Below the pieces are notes generated by a model. It was not told the origin of the DNA and made no database searches. It was given only the letters and a program-made list of their open reading frames with translations. A program made the position numbers and the translations under genes. Of a DNA stretch of 64,000 nt, positions 1-8,837 are shown piece by piece. The number at the start of each line of letters is the position of its first letter. Positions within the stretch are counted from its first letter, which is position 1. The stretch lies in the NCBI RefSeq assembly GCF_009805585.1, contig NZ_VHIN01000022.1, positions 248,001 to 312,000 of the forward strand. Reading direction: 5' to 3'. Source of the stretch: Glutamicibacter sp. JC586 (GTDB lineage: Bacteria; Actinomycetota; Actinomycetes; Actinomycetales; Micrococcaceae).

Positions 1-1233
1 GCCAAAGCCAATCCAGACTTGGATATCGCGATTCTCGAAGCCCGGCATGTTGGCTACGGAGCCTCAGGGCGCAATGGTGGGTGGCTGACCAATACCATCA
101 CGGCGGGCCCGGATCACTACCTCAAAACGCATTCGGTTCAGCAGATCAACGATTTCCAGCTGGCCATGAATCGCACCGTAGATGAAGTCATCAACGTCTG
201 TGCGGCCGAATCCATCGATGCCGATATTCTTCGTGGCGGTGAATTCGAGGTCGCCTACACTCCGGCACAGGAACAGCGATTGCGAGCCCACGCGGAAGCG
301 AACAAGTCCTGGGAACACCGCGGAACCAAGCTCTTGGATTCCACTGAGGCGCTAAAAAAGATCAACGTCGCCGGGACACGTGCGGCCCTGTGGCATCCGC
401 ATGCCGCGCGGATTCATCCTGCAAAACTCGTGCGCGGACTCGCTGAGGCAGTAGAACGCCTCGGTGTGAAAATCTATGAAGATACGCGAGTCATGGCAAT
501 CCGTCCTCGGCAGCTCGAGTTGGATGGTGGAACTCTCAATACGACATACATTGTCCGTGCCACCGAAGGATTCACAGCCCAACTGGCCGGCCATAAGAGA
601 CTGTGGCTACCTATGAACTCTTCGATGATCGTCACCGAACCATTACCCGAATCAGTCTGGGATGAACTGAATTGGAGCGCCGGCGAAGTCCTGGGCGACT
701 ATGCTCACGTGTATATGTATGCCCAGCGCACCGCCGATGACCGGATTGCTTTTGGCGGACGCGGAGTGCCCTACAAGTATGGTTCGCGCACCGACATGGA
801 TGGTCAGACCCCGCAGAGCACGGTCGATGGATTGCAAGAAATCCTGCACCGGATGTTCCCGCAAACGCAACAGACAAAAATTGCTCATGCTTGGTCCGGT
901 GTGCTCGGCGTGCCACGAGATTGGGCAGCAACCGTGGGGCTCGATCCGCAGACCGGTATCGGCTGGGCTGGCGGGTATGTCGGCACCGGCGTGGCAACCA
1001 CAAACCTCTCTGGTAGGACTCTGCGAGACTTGATCTTGGGGCAGGAGACGGGCCTAACCCAATTGCCATGGGTCAATCATCAGGTGCGCAAGTGGGAGCC
1101 GGAGCCGCTACGCTGGCTGGCCACGAAAGGGCTCTATGCGGCCTACGGCAAGGCCGACCGAAGCGAACTCAAAGGCCGCGAAAACTCGTCGCCACTGGCC
1201 CTCATTGCCGATAAGATCACCGGCAAACCTTAG
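1..1233 (+). CDS. FAD-dependent oxidoreductase (DAO/PuuB-like), 5' end cut off
   Basis: The reading frame is open from the first base, so the true start and the N-terminal dinucleotide-binding glycine motif lie upstream of the window. The visible part begins in the first beta-alpha-beta unit, with a glutamate ending the second strand (AILEAR), followed by GASGRNGGW. That motif is typical of D-amino-acid-oxidase-fold enzymes such as gamma-glutamylputrescine oxidase and glycine oxidase. The C-terminal FAD-contact segment GWAGGYVGTGVATTNLSGRT is present. The family oxidises amines or amino acids with FAD in the cytoplasm; the substrate here cannot be told. No polyamine catabolic partner is visible downstream, so the PuuB-like role is only a family guess. 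Confidence 0.85.
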   Translation, partial: AKANPDLDIAILEARHVGYGASGRNGGWLTNTITAGPDHYLKTHSVQQINDFQLAMNRTVDEVINVCAAESIDADILRGGEFEVAYTPAQEQRLRAHAEANKSWEHRGTKLLDSTEALKKINVAGTRAALWHPHAARIHPAKLVRGLAEAVERLGVKIYEDTRVMAIRPRQLELDGGTLNTTYIVRATEGFTAQLAGHKRLWLPMNSSMIVTEPLPESVWDELNWSAGEVLGDYAHVYMYAQRTADDRIAFGGRGVPYKYGSRTDMDGQTPQSTVDGLQEILHRMFPQTQQTKIAHAWSGVLGVPRDWAATVGLDPQTGIGWAGGYVGTGVATTNLSGRTLRDLILGQETGLTQLPWVNHQVRKWEPEPLRWLATKGLYAAYGKADRSELKGRENSSPLALIADKITGKP

Positions 1234-1242
1234 GGAAACGGA

Positions 1243-1536
1243 CTACTCGGCAGCAGTCGGCAAGCCGTCAACGCGATATTCGCGCTTGATCCCCGCTGTT
1301 TCTTGGCCCCACGCGCTAGCGCGAACCCGCAGTTGATGCGCTTCGAAGGCTTGCAGATCGGTGAACTGCTCGGCGACATTCCATATCCAAGGATCCTCGG
1401 TGGGTGTCACCTGGAATGATAGGCAACCAGCTTCTGCCCTCGTGAGTTGCACGTGGACAGGCAAGAGCTGATTCACGGTATCTGCCTCTGATTGGCTGGA
1501 GCATATAAGGCGACCGGTCAGGCTCACAATTTCCAT
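1243..1536 (-). CDS. Antibiotic biosynthesis monooxygenase (ABM) domain protein
   Basis: Small single-domain protein of 97 residues starting MEIVSLTGRL. It matches the ferredoxin-like ABM fold, which often includes cofactor-independent quinol monooxygenases: an early strand, a helix around PVHVQLTRAEAGCLSFQV, and the FEAHQLRVRASAW segment where such proteins carry F-x-x-H. I chose the internal ATG at 1536 because GGGAG lies about 8 nt upstream and the alignable domain begins there; an upstream in-frame ATG at 1626 would add 30 unrelated residues. It converges with the preceding oxidoreductase, 9 nt apart. The substrate is unknown. Confidence 0.75.
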   Translation of the reverse strand: MEIVSLTGRLICSSQSEADTVNQLLPVHVQLTRAEAGCLSFQVTPTEDPWIWNVAEQFTDLQAFEAHQLRVRASAWGQETAGIKREYRVDGLPTAAE

Positions 1537-1591
1537 GATCTGAGTCTCCCATGCACCCTTCGAATCAGTGGCACCGGAGGCAGAATACGAC

Positions 1592-1624
1592 GTTGGCCCG
1601 GAACCATTACGGTTCCGGGCCAAC
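1592..1624 (-). terminator. Hairpin terminator of the ABC-F gene
   Basis: A perfect 14-bp inverted repeat, GTTGGCCCGGAACC against GGTTCCGGGCCAAC with loop ATTAC, begins about 25 nt past the ABC-F stop codon on the minus strand. No clear U-tract follows. Confidence 0.7.
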
Positions 1625-1649
1625 AATCACACGGCGGGGCTAGAAGTAA

Positions 1650-3452
1650 TTACTCAAGCATTTCCGTTAGTTCCAGCCAACGCTCTTCCAGCTCATCAAT
1701 CTGGGTTTGGTATTCATCGATTTCGGCGGTGAACTTTCCCAGACCTTCATAGTCGCTCTGGTCATGGTCTGCCATTTTGGCGTGAACCTTGGCGATCTTA
1801 TCGTTGAGCTGCGATACCTTGCGCTCGTTGGCATTCAACTCTTTTTGAGCTGCACGGAGTTCGGCGCCTGTGGGGCCGGTTGACTTGGCGGGAGCCGAAG
1901 CACCTTGTGCCTGCGACGGGTTGGAACCACCGGTGGAGCCTTCCGCGGCACGTAGCTTGAGGTATTCATCCACGCCGCCTGGAACATGGCGGAATTTTCC
2001 ACCAAGAATCGCGTACTGCTGGTCGGTGACGCGCTCCAGAAGGTACCGGTCGTGGGAGACCACAATCAAGGTACCCGGCCACGAGTCCAACAAGTCTTCA
2101 AGGGCTGCCAACATGTCGGTATCAACATCGTTGGTCGGCTCATCGAGAATCATCACGTTGGGCTCATCCATGAGGATCATGAGTAGCTGCAGGCGACGAC
2201 GCTGACCACCGGAAAGTTCAGCTACCCTGGTTGACAGATGCGCTGAAGAGAAGCCGAGCCGCTCCAGTAGCTGTGCAGGAGTCAGGTCTTTGCCATCAAC
2301 ATTAAAAGTGGTGCGATAACGCCCCAGGATTTCTCGAACTTTGTCCTGTCCGATCTGCTCCAGCTCGCGGAACTGCTGGTCAAGCACTGCCAGCTTCACG
2401 GTCTGGCCGCGCTTGATCTTGCCGCCGGTAGGCTCCACGGTTCCGGCGATCAAGCCCAGCAGCGTGGACTTGCCTGCGCCATTGGCACCTAACAAGCCGC
2501 TTCGCTCGCCCGGGCCGATGCGCCAGGTGAAAGGTTTGAGGACTTGTTTGGCGCCGAAGGATACTTCGGTATCCAGCAGGTCAATAACGTCCTTGCCCAA
2601 ACGGCTGGTGGCCATCTTCTGCAGTTCCAGGGGATTACGCGCAGGTGGCACATCAGCGATCAGCTGATTGGCAGCCTCGATGCGGAATTTCGGCTTGGAG
2701 GTACGAGCAGGAGCGCCGCGGCGCAACCAAGCCAGTTCCTTTTTCATCATGTTCTGGCGTTTGTTTTCGGTGACCGCGGCAATACGGTCACGTTCTACGC
2801 GCTGCAACACGTAGGCAGCGTAGCCGCCTTCGAAAGGCTCAACGATCTGATTATGTACTTCCCATGTGGTGGTGCACACCGCGTCGAGGAACCAGCGGTC
2901 GTGGGTGACAACCATCAGTCCGCCGGAATTCTTGGACCAGCGATTGTTCACGTGCTGGGCCAGCCATGAGATACCTTCTACGTCCAAGTGGTTGGTTGGC
3001 TCATCGAGGATGATCACGTCCCAGTCCTGAACTAGCAATGCGGCGAGGGCAACACGACGGCGCTGGCCGCCGGAGAGCGTACCTACCGTAGCTTCCCAGT
3101 CAAGGTCGGCAACGAGTCCGGCAATGATGTCGCGAATCCGTGCTTCGCCGGCCCACTGGTGATCTTCCATGTCGCCGACCACGCTGAAGTGTACGGTGGC
3201 ATCCGGATCCAAGGTATCGGACTGATCAAGTACGCCCACCCGTAGGCCGTTGCGTGAGGTGACACGACCAGAATTGGGCTCGATTTTGCCCGAGAGCATG
3301 CCGAGCAGCGAGGACTTGCCTTCGCCGTTGCGTCCCACCAAGCCGATGCGGTCTCCATCGGAAATGCCGATGGTCACCGAGTCAAAGACAGTATGGGTGG
3401 GATATTCCAGATGTAGGGCTTCGCCCCCGAGTAAATGAGCCACGTTTTCCAT
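1650..3452 (-). CDS. ABC-F family ATPase, Uup-like
   Basis: Cytoplasmic protein with two tandem ABC ATPase domains and no membrane segments. The first Walker A is GRNGEGKSS (about residue 40) and the second GANGAGKST (about 325). Both halves have LSGGQRRR signatures and DEPTN Walker B motifs. A charged coiled-coil tail (about the last 75 residues, ELRAAQKELNANERKVSQLN) resembles the DNA/RNA-binding C-terminal domain of Uup. ABC-F proteins act on the ribosome, relieving stalls or protecting against antibiotics; Uup is also tied to transposon precise excision and ribosome biogenesis. The start is uncertain: ATG at 3452 best fits relatives beginning near AHLLGGEALHLEYP, while ATG at 3524 and GTG at 3542 extend the frame; none has a strong ribosome binding site. 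Confidence 0.9.
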   Translation of the reverse strand: MENVAHLLGGEALHLEYPTHTVFDSVTIGISDGDRIGLVGRNGEGKSSLLGMLSGKIEPNSGRVTSRNGLRVGVLDQSDTLDPDATVHFSVVGDMEDHQWAGEARIRDIIAGLVADLDWEATVGTLSGGQRRRVALAALLVQDWDVIILDEPTNHLDVEGISWLAQHVNNRWSKNSGGLMVVTHDRWFLDAVCTTTWEVHNQIVEPFEGGYAAYVLQRVERDRIAAVTENKRQNMMKKELAWLRRGAPARTSKPKFRIEAANQLIADVPPARNPLELQKMATSRLGKDVIDLLDTEVSFGAKQVLKPFTWRIGPGERSGLLGANGAGKSTLLGLIAGTVEPTGGKIKRGQTVKLAVLDQQFRELEQIGQDKVREILGRYRTTFNVDGKDLTPAQLLERLGFSSAHLSTRVAELSGGQRRRLQLLMILMDEPNVMILDEPTNDVDTDMLAALEDLLDSWPGTLIVVSHDRYLLERVTDQQYAILGGKFRHVPGGVDEYLKLRAAEGSTGGSNPSQAQGASAPAKSTGPTGAELRAAQKELNANERKVSQLNDKIAKVHAKMADHDQSDYEGLGKFTAEIDEYQTQIDELEERWLELTEMLE

Positions 3453-3606
3453 TTTACGTACCGGGTGCAAATCGGGCTTAGAAAGCGCCAGTTGATCCCG
3501 CTTCATGTATCTGTATTTAGCCATGGCGTTTTGCGATTTCACTCATAGGGGGCGATCGTGGCAGAATAATTAGCGTGCTTGTGGGGACCAACCACATGAG
3601 CCGTTT

Positions 3607-3678
3607 TCCGCCCTGGTGTAATGGCAACACTCCAGCCTTTGGAGCTGTGTATTCTAGGTTCGAATCCTAGGGGCGGAA
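3607..3678 (+). tRNA. tRNA-Gln (anticodon UUG)
   Basis: A 72-nt cloverleaf without encoded CCA. The acceptor stem TCCGCCC pairs with GGGCGGA (3671-3677), the anticodon loop reads CTTTGGA with anticodon TTG, and the T-arm contains GGTTCGAATCC. The D-arm GGTGTAATGGCAACACTCC is typical of bacterial tRNA-Gln. A rho-independent terminator follows at 3688. Actinobacteria generally lack glutaminyl-tRNA synthetase, so this tRNA is expected to be charged with glutamate and amidated by GatCAB, which is encoded at 55-58 kb. Confidence 0.96.
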
Positions 3679-3687
3679 CCACAGTAG

Positions 3688-3719
3688 AAGCGTCACGCAA
3701 GTGGCGCTTTTATTCTTTA
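3688..3719 (+). terminator. Rho-independent terminator of tRNA-Gln
   Basis: A 9-bp stem AAGCGTCAC/GTGGCGCTT with one G-U pair and a GCAA tetraloop is followed by TTTATTCTTT. It lies 10 nt after the tRNA. Confidence 0.85.
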
Positions 3720-3812
3720 ACCAGTTCAGCCAATCTGCCTGCGCACGTTAGACTTGTCTAAGGGTTTTCTTCTCTGCCCAAAACCTTGAATCTAATCTGC
3801 AGGAGAACGCAC

Positions 3813-5264
3813 TTGAGCGATCAGGTCAATGCACCAGTAGCAGTCATCGTCCTCGCGGCCGGCGCTGGCACCCGGATGAAGTCGGCTAAGCCGAAGATTA
3901 TGCACGAAATCGCAGGTCGCTCCATGATTGCTCACGCACTTCATGCCGCGTCCGCATTGGAACCAAAAAACCTCGTTGCGGTTGTCCGCCACCAGCGTGA
4001 CTTGGTCGCCGAACACATCCTTAGCCAATTCCCTTCGATCACCATTGCTGATCAGGATGAAATTCCGGGTACCGGACGCGCCGTGGCCCAGGGCCTTGAA
4101 GTCGTTGATCCGGCCCTTGAAGGCACCGTCGTGGTGACCTACGGTGATGTGCCATTGCTCACCAGCGAAGTGCTGCAGGATCTTGTGGCTACCCACGAGT
4201 CCAACCGTAATTCGGTGACCGTGCTGACCACCTCCTTGGATGACCCCAACGGCTACGGCCGTATCCTGCGCGATGAGAACGGCGACGTCGCCGGAATCCG
4301 CGAACAGAAGGATGCCTCAGCAGAAGAATTGCTGATCAAGGAAATCAACTCCGGCATCTATGCTTTCGATGCACAGATGCTGCGTTCGGCGCTAACCGAG
4401 GTCACCACCGATAACGCGCAGGGCGAGATGTACCTGACCGATGTGTTGGCTATTGCCCGCGGCCGTGGTGGGCGAGTTGCTTCCTCGCAGATCGCTGACC
4501 GTTGGCAGATTGAAGGAGCCAACGATCGCGTTCAGGTGTCCAACTTGGCGCGCATTTACAACCAGCGCAAAACCGAATTCTGGATGCGTCAGGGTGTCAC
4601 CATCGTTGATCCAGCAACTACCTGGATTGATGCCGAGGTGATGATTGGTCAAGACACCACCATCAAGCCAGGCACGCAGTTGCACGGCACCACGATTATT
4701 GGCGACAACGCAACCGTGGGCCCAGACACCACATTGACCAACGTTATCGTCGGGCAGCGTGCCACTGTTAAGCGCACCGACGCGACGGATTCACGCATCG
4801 CAGAAGGTGCCTCGGTAGGTCCATTTGCTTACCTGCGTCCGGGAACGGACCTGGGAGCAGACGGCAAAATTGGTGCGTTCTACGAAACCAAAAATGTCAC
4901 GATTGGTCGTGGGTCTAAGCTCTCGCACCTCGGTTACGCCGGGGATGCTGAAATCGGTGAATTCACCAACATCGGGTGTGGCAATATCACCGCGAACTAC
5001 GATGGCGAAAAGAAGCACCGAACCAAGATTGGTTCGCATGTGCGCACCAGCTCCAACACGGTATTTGTCGCCCCAGTGGAAATCGGGGACGGCGCATACA
5101 CCGGAGCAGGCGCCATCGTCCGTAAAAACGTCCCGGCCGGTGCCCTTGCACTGTCTGTGGCTCCGCAGCGCAACTCCGAGGGCTGGACGCTTGAAAAGCG
5201 CCCGGGAACCCCATCAGCTGACGCCGCATTCAAGTCTTCACTGAATTCCTCGGTCACCGAGTAA
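3813..5264 (+). CDS. glmU: Bifunctional GlmU: GlcNAc-1-phosphate uridyltransferase / glucosamine-1-phosphate acetyltransferase
   Basis: Makes UDP-GlcNAc for peptidoglycan in two steps: acetylation of glucosamine-1-phosphate, then uridylylation. The N-terminal nucleotidyltransferase domain carries LAAGAGTRMKS and the metal-binding segment VVTYGDVPLL; the C-terminal half is a left-handed beta-helix of hexapeptide repeats (IGDNATVGPDTTL, IGEFTNIGCGNITANYDG). I chose the TTG start at 3813 because AGGAG lies 7 nt upstream (3801-3805) and it gives the usual N-terminus just before VAVIVLAAG; a longer frame from 3786 lacks support. The length of 483 residues is normal for actinobacterial GlmU. prs follows 71 nt downstream, a common pairing. 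Confidence 0.97.
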   Translation: MSDQVNAPVAVIVLAAGAGTRMKSAKPKIMHEIAGRSMIAHALHAASALEPKNLVAVVRHQRDLVAEHILSQFPSITIADQDEIPGTGRAVAQGLEVVDPALEGTVVVTYGDVPLLTSEVLQDLVATHESNRNSVTVLTTSLDDPNGYGRILRDENGDVAGIREQKDASAEELLIKEINSGIYAFDAQMLRSALTEVTTDNAQGEMYLTDVLAIARGRGGRVASSQIADRWQIEGANDRVQVSNLARIYNQRKTEFWMRQGVTIVDPATTWIDAEVMIGQDTTIKPGTQLHGTTIIGDNATVGPDTTLTNVIVGQRATVKRTDATDSRIAEGASVGPFAYLRPGTDLGADGKIGAFYETKNVTIGRGSKLSHLGYAGDAEIGEFTNIGCGNITANYDGEKKHRTKIGSHVRTSSNTVFVAPVEIGDGAYTGAGAIVRKNVPAGALALSVAPQRNSEGWTLEKRPGTPSADAAFKSSLNSSVTE

Positions 5265-5335
5265 TCCGGCCACGGACTTTATTTCCTCAACAACAACCTC
5301 ATACGTGATAGCGAAGCGAGCGAGAAAGCATACTA

Positions 5336-6316
5336 ATGAGTGAAATCAGCCATAACGTCGACAAAAAGCTGGTGCTGGCCAGCGGACGTGCACACCCGGA
5401 ACTAGCCGCTGAGGTAGCCAAGGAACTTGGCACCGAACTGCTTCCGCTGAACGCCTATGACTTCGCCAATGGCGAGATCTACGTGCGCTCGGACGAATCG
5501 GTCCGCGGTAAGGATGTCTTCCTGCTGCAGTCCTACCCAGCACCGACGAACAACTGGCTGATGGAACAGTTGATCATGATTGACTCGATGAAGCGTGCTT
5601 CGGCTCGTCGCATTACCGTCGTGGCTCCGTTCTACCCTTACGCACGACAGGACAAGAAGGGTCGCGGTCGCGAGCCTATCTCGGCCCGTCTGGTTGCTGA
5701 CCTGTTCAAGACTGCTGGCGCAGACCGCGTCATCTCTTGCGATTTGCACACCGCGCAGATCCAGGGCTTCTTCGACGGTCCGGTTGACCACTTGTTCGGC
5801 TTCCCGCTGCTGGCTGACTACATCAAGACGAAGATCGATGTTAACGAAGCTACTGTGGTTTCCCCTGATACCGGACGTGTTCGCGTGGCAGAGCAGTGGG
5901 CAGACCGTTTGGGTGGCGTACCACTGGCCTTCGTTCACAAGTCCCGTGATTTGACCGTGCCTAACCAGGCAGAGTCCAAGACCGTGGTTGGTCAGGTTGA
6001 AGGTCGCACCGCGATCCTCATTGACGACATGATTGATACCGGTGGAACCATTGCAGGCGCCGTTCGCGTGTTGAAGGAAGCCGGCGCTAGGGATGTCATC
6101 ATCGCAGCTACCCACGCAATCTTCTCGAATCCTGCTGCTCAACGTTTGGCGGATTGCGGTGCACGTGAAGTTGTTGTTACCAACACCTTGCCAATTCCCG
6201 AAGAGAAGCACTTCGATAACCTGACGGTACTCTCGATCGCTCCAACCATCGCTCGCGCGATCTCGGAAGTCTTCCACGACGGTTCGGTCACGAACCTGTT
6301 TGACGGCCGCGCCTAG
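5336..6316 (+). CDS. prs: Ribose-phosphate pyrophosphokinase (PRPP synthetase)
   Basis: Transfers pyrophosphate from ATP to ribose-5-phosphate, giving PRPP for purine, pyrimidine, histidine and tryptophan synthesis. At 326 residues it matches class I Prs. The PRPP-binding loop is ILIDDMIDTGGTIAGA, and upstream are the flexible-loop segment FYPYARQDKKGRGREPISARL and catalytic His in CDLHTAQIQGFFDGPVDHL. A purine-rich GAGAAAG precedes the ATG. It follows glmU on the same strand and is probably cotranscribed. A 13-bp hairpin lies just downstream. Confidence 0.97.
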   Translation: MSEISHNVDKKLVLASGRAHPELAAEVAKELGTELLPLNAYDFANGEIYVRSDESVRGKDVFLLQSYPAPTNNWLMEQLIMIDSMKRASARRITVVAPFYPYARQDKKGRGREPISARLVADLFKTAGADRVISCDLHTAQIQGFFDGPVDHLFGFPLLADYIKTKIDVNEATVVSPDTGRVRVAEQWADRLGGVPLAFVHKSRDLTVPNQAESKTVVGQVEGRTAILIDDMIDTGGTIAGAVRVLKEAGARDVIIAATHAIFSNPAAQRLADCGAREVVVTNTLPIPEEKHFDNLTVLSIAPTIARAISEVFHDGSVTNLFDGRA

Positions 6317-6338
6317 CAGCCCTCGTTTCGCAAAGCCT

Positions 6339-6367
6339 CTGGCCGGTACCCGTTGGGTGCCGGCCAG
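6339..6367 (+). terminator. Hairpin downstream of prs
   Basis: A 13-bp stem CTGGCCGGTACCC/GGGTGCCGGCCAG with two internal non-Watson-Crick positions and loop GTT starts 22 nt after the prs stop. It has no U-tract, so it may act together with Rho or only protect the 3' end. Confidence 0.6.
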
Positions 6368-6498
6368 TGGTGGTTATGCCACTATTTACCGTGTCCTATA
6401 AGGGGAACCACCTTCGAGACAAATTTCTCGTATCGTTATACGTGACGACAATACGTGTTTTTGGCGGCCCGTGCTTCGCGTTCATCATGCATAACGAG

Positions 6499-7758
6499 TC
6501 ACTCGGAAATTTGCGCGGCCGGATCAGCCTGACCCTCCGAATCGGGAGCTTCCTGCGTAACAGAGTTTCTTCGCCTCATTCGCACAGCGACAATGGCGAC
6601 CAATACACCGACCAGCGCACAAATGCCGGCAATGATTACCATTCCCCGGGCGTCTTCCGTCGTATGTGGGGTTCCAACGACGTAGCCGACGGCCACCGAG
6701 GCGCTGGTGAGCATACGATAGTAGGCCCAAGCACTTCCGATGTGAGCTTGGGGGATCTGCTGAAAGATCAGGTTTCGTACCCCGACATTGTGCGTTCCAT
6801 TGCCCAGACCACCGATAGCAAAGGCCACACCGATGACGATGGCGATCGGTACCAGCCCTTCTGTCAATATCGCCAACGCCATGCAAAGCCCGCCGCCCAC
6901 GATGAGCAGCATGGTACGAGGTGCCAGACGTTTGGTACCGGCAACATAAGCGCCGATGAGCGAACCGGCGGCCCAGCAGGACAAGACCAAGCCGTAAAGC
7001 GCGTCAGATCCGGAGATTTCCCTCAACCAGAACACACCCGCGACAGCCTCGATAGAAGTGCTGATCATGATGAGAATCAACAACGGCAACGTGGCCGTGA
7101 CAACCGGCGAGGAGCGGATGGCCGCCCAGCCCTCACTCACCCCGCCGAAGAGATTCCAAGAGCCGTCTGCCTTGGAATCCGGCCGATCGGCTCGCAGCAT
7201 CAGAAACACCGCCGTGGCTGCGAGAATCGCAGTGGTCACGGCATTAACGCTCAGCATCAGTGATGCGCCGACTTTATTGAAAAGCCACGCAGATAGTGCT
7301 GGTCCAATCAAGTAGGCCAGAGAGGAACCGACGGCCATCAGGGAGTTTGCCCGCTCGATACGGATGGGGCCAATAAGCGCAGGCAGCAATGCGAACGCCG
7401 CGCTGCTGGAGAGAATGTTGATGGCATTGGAGGCGGCCAGCAGCATGAGGCGAGACCAGAAATCATCCTGCGACGCGGCGATGCCGATGCACAGGCTTTG
7501 CACCGCCAGAGAAGCGACCCAGATCTTGCGGGGATCGTAGCGATCGACGATCGCTCCTCCAAAGGGAGCGAGGAGCATCGCCGGGATGGCAAGGCAGAGG
7601 GAGAACCACGTGACCATCCAGGGCTGGCCCTGGTCCACGGCAGTAAGCACCATAGACATGGAGGCAGCTTCGTCGCCGACGATGGCCAGTGAAGAGATGA
7701 CAACCAAGACGATAAGCGGCACGGTCGACGTGAGCCGAGTCGTTACGTGGCTCGTCAT
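6499..7758 (-). CDS. MFS transporter (MFS_3 / enterobactin-exporter-like)
   Basis: A 419-residue integral membrane protein with about 12 hydrophobic segments. The loop between helices 2 and 3 has the MFS motif A variant GGAIVDRYDPRKI. The tail is charged and acidic, ending EAPDSEGQADPAAQISE. This subfamily contains drug and siderophore exporters, but the substrate cannot be read from sequence. GAAGG precedes the ATG. It stands alone, convergent with prs and divergent from the acetyltransferase at 8041. The 282-nt divergent gap (7759-8040) holds an imperfect GC-rich repeat near 7952 and no gene I can support. Confidence 0.85.
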   Translation of the reverse strand: MTSHVTTRLTSTVPLIVLVVISSLAIVGDEAASMSMVLTAVDQGQPWMVTWFSLCLAIPAMLLAPFGGAIVDRYDPRKIWVASLAVQSLCIGIAASQDDFWSRLMLLAASNAINILSSSAAFALLPALIGPIRIERANSLMAVGSSLAYLIGPALSAWLFNKVGASLMLSVNAVTTAILAATAVFLMLRADRPDSKADGSWNLFGGVSEGWAAIRSSPVVTATLPLLILIMISTSIEAVAGVFWLREISGSDALYGLVLSCWAAGSLIGAYVAGTKRLAPRTMLLIVGGGLCMALAILTEGLVPIAIVIGVAFAIGGLGNGTHNVGVRNLIFQQIPQAHIGSAWAYYRMLTSASVAVGYVVGTPHTTEDARGMVIIAGICALVGVLVAIVAVRMRRRNSVTQEAPDSEGQADPAAQISE

Positions 7759-8040
7759 ATGTTCGTTGCCTTCTCAGTTTGTTTGGTTGCGGACCTGTGG
7801 CAGCAGGGAACTTAGCTACAATCCTGTAAGTCTATTGTGGCATCAGTAACAATTCACAACCTAAATGAGTCCTCTGGGAGACAGGAATTTGTTCCTCACG
7901 GGGACTTGTCGGTTCTCATGGCCCGGTGGAGACGCGGTTTTCCGTAAAGAAACCACCCGCGAGGTAGCGGTGGCGGTAAGCCCGTGACTCTCGCGCTTGT
8001 TACCATGAGTCGACGAACAGAGCCGTGCCATACTGGTGAA

Positions 8041-8682
8041 ATGCTCAACCGTTTCTGGCCTCTCGTCCAATTGAAACTTGTAACCAAGCGTTTGGAACTC
8101 CGCGTTCCAAACGATGACGAGTTATCCGAACTGGCTCAGATCGCGGCTGAGGGCGTCCACGAGCAGGGAGAGCGACCTTTCTTGACACCTTGGACAGGTC
8201 TCCCTCCTGAGCAGCGGGCACTGCACGTGATTCAGCAGCATTGGAGCCGCCGGGGTGCATGGTGCGTGGAGGATTGGGCTTTGGAAATGGGCGTATTTCG
8301 TGAAGGTGAACCGGTGGGCATGGTCACGTTAAAGGCACGCAATTTTCCGGTACTTCGTGAAGTAAAAACGGAGTCGTGGCTTGGTCTCGATTTTCACCGA
8401 CAGGGTATTGGGACTGAGGCTCGGAGGGCCTTGCTGAGTTTTGCTTTTGAGGGACTGGGCGCCGTTACCGCGCTGACCGAGGTGTTCCAAGAAAACGTTG
8501 GTTCGCAAGGCGTTTCGCGTAGGCTTGGCTATCGTCACGATGGCATCTCGCGGGATGTACTCGACGGCGAAGTCGTAATCTCTGACCGCCTGCGCCTTGA
8601 TGCCTCGGATTGGGTCCCGAGCGATCCTGCAGATTTAGTGGTCACGGGCCTGGTAGAGGCCCGCCAGTTCTTTGGCATTTAG
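8041..8682 (+). CDS. GNAT family N-acetyltransferase (RimJ/RimL type)
   Basis: About 213 residues. The N-terminal pattern LVTKRLELRVPNDDELSEL opens most RimJ/RimL-like acetyltransferases. The acetyl-CoA loop is in the segment WLGLDFHRQGIGTEARRALL (Q-x-G-I-G-T), and the C-terminal N-VGSQGVSRRLGYRHDG matches the N-x-x-S-x-x-x-x-x-x-G-F/Y signature. The target (protein N-terminus or small molecule) is unknown. The start is not firm: ATG 8041 has only GGTGA directly upstream, ATG 8005 is in frame, and the transcript may be leaderless. Codons about 17-25 contain a perfect 10-bp inverted repeat (8089-8113). Confidence 0.82.
   Translation: MLNRFWPLVQLKLVTKRLELRVPNDDELSELAQIAAEGVHEQGERPFLTPWTGLPPEQRALHVIQQHWSRRGAWCVEDWALEMGVFREGEPVGMVTLKARNFPVLREVKTESWLGLDFHRQGIGTEARRALLSFAFEGLGAVTALTEVFQENVGSQGVSRRLGYRHDGISRDVLDGEVVISDRLRLDASDWVPSDPADLVVTGLVEARQFFGI
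8089..8113. repeat. Perfect 10-bp inverted repeat inside the GNAT coding region
   Basis: CGTTTGGAAC and GTTCCAAACG are separated by TCCGC. The repeat lies about 50 nt into the coding sequence, so it could be an mRNA hairpin or an intragenic protein-binding site. Both arms are also ordinary codons of the family's KRLELRVPND segment, so it may be chance. Confidence 0.5.
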
Positions 8683-8837
8683 GAATTAGCCTTAGCGTCC
8701 TAGCCCGTCAGTGGAACGGTCTGTGTGGTGGGGGAGTTTTTCACCTGAAGACACATTCATTTTCCGAGCAGAGTGAACCAAAAGGATCTCGTTTAGTGGT
8801 CTTCGCTACAGCTTTTCTCACTGACGAAATCAGCTGG

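Noticed and set aside
5402-6277. 291-codon open frame antisense to prs
   Set aside because: The opposite strand is an unmistakable PRPP synthetase; long antisense frames are common in high-GC genes.
6367-7263. 298-codon open frame on the plus strand
   Set aside because: It lies wholly antisense to the MFS exporter, which has clear transmembrane and family motifs; the plus-strand product is hydrophilic and like nothing known.
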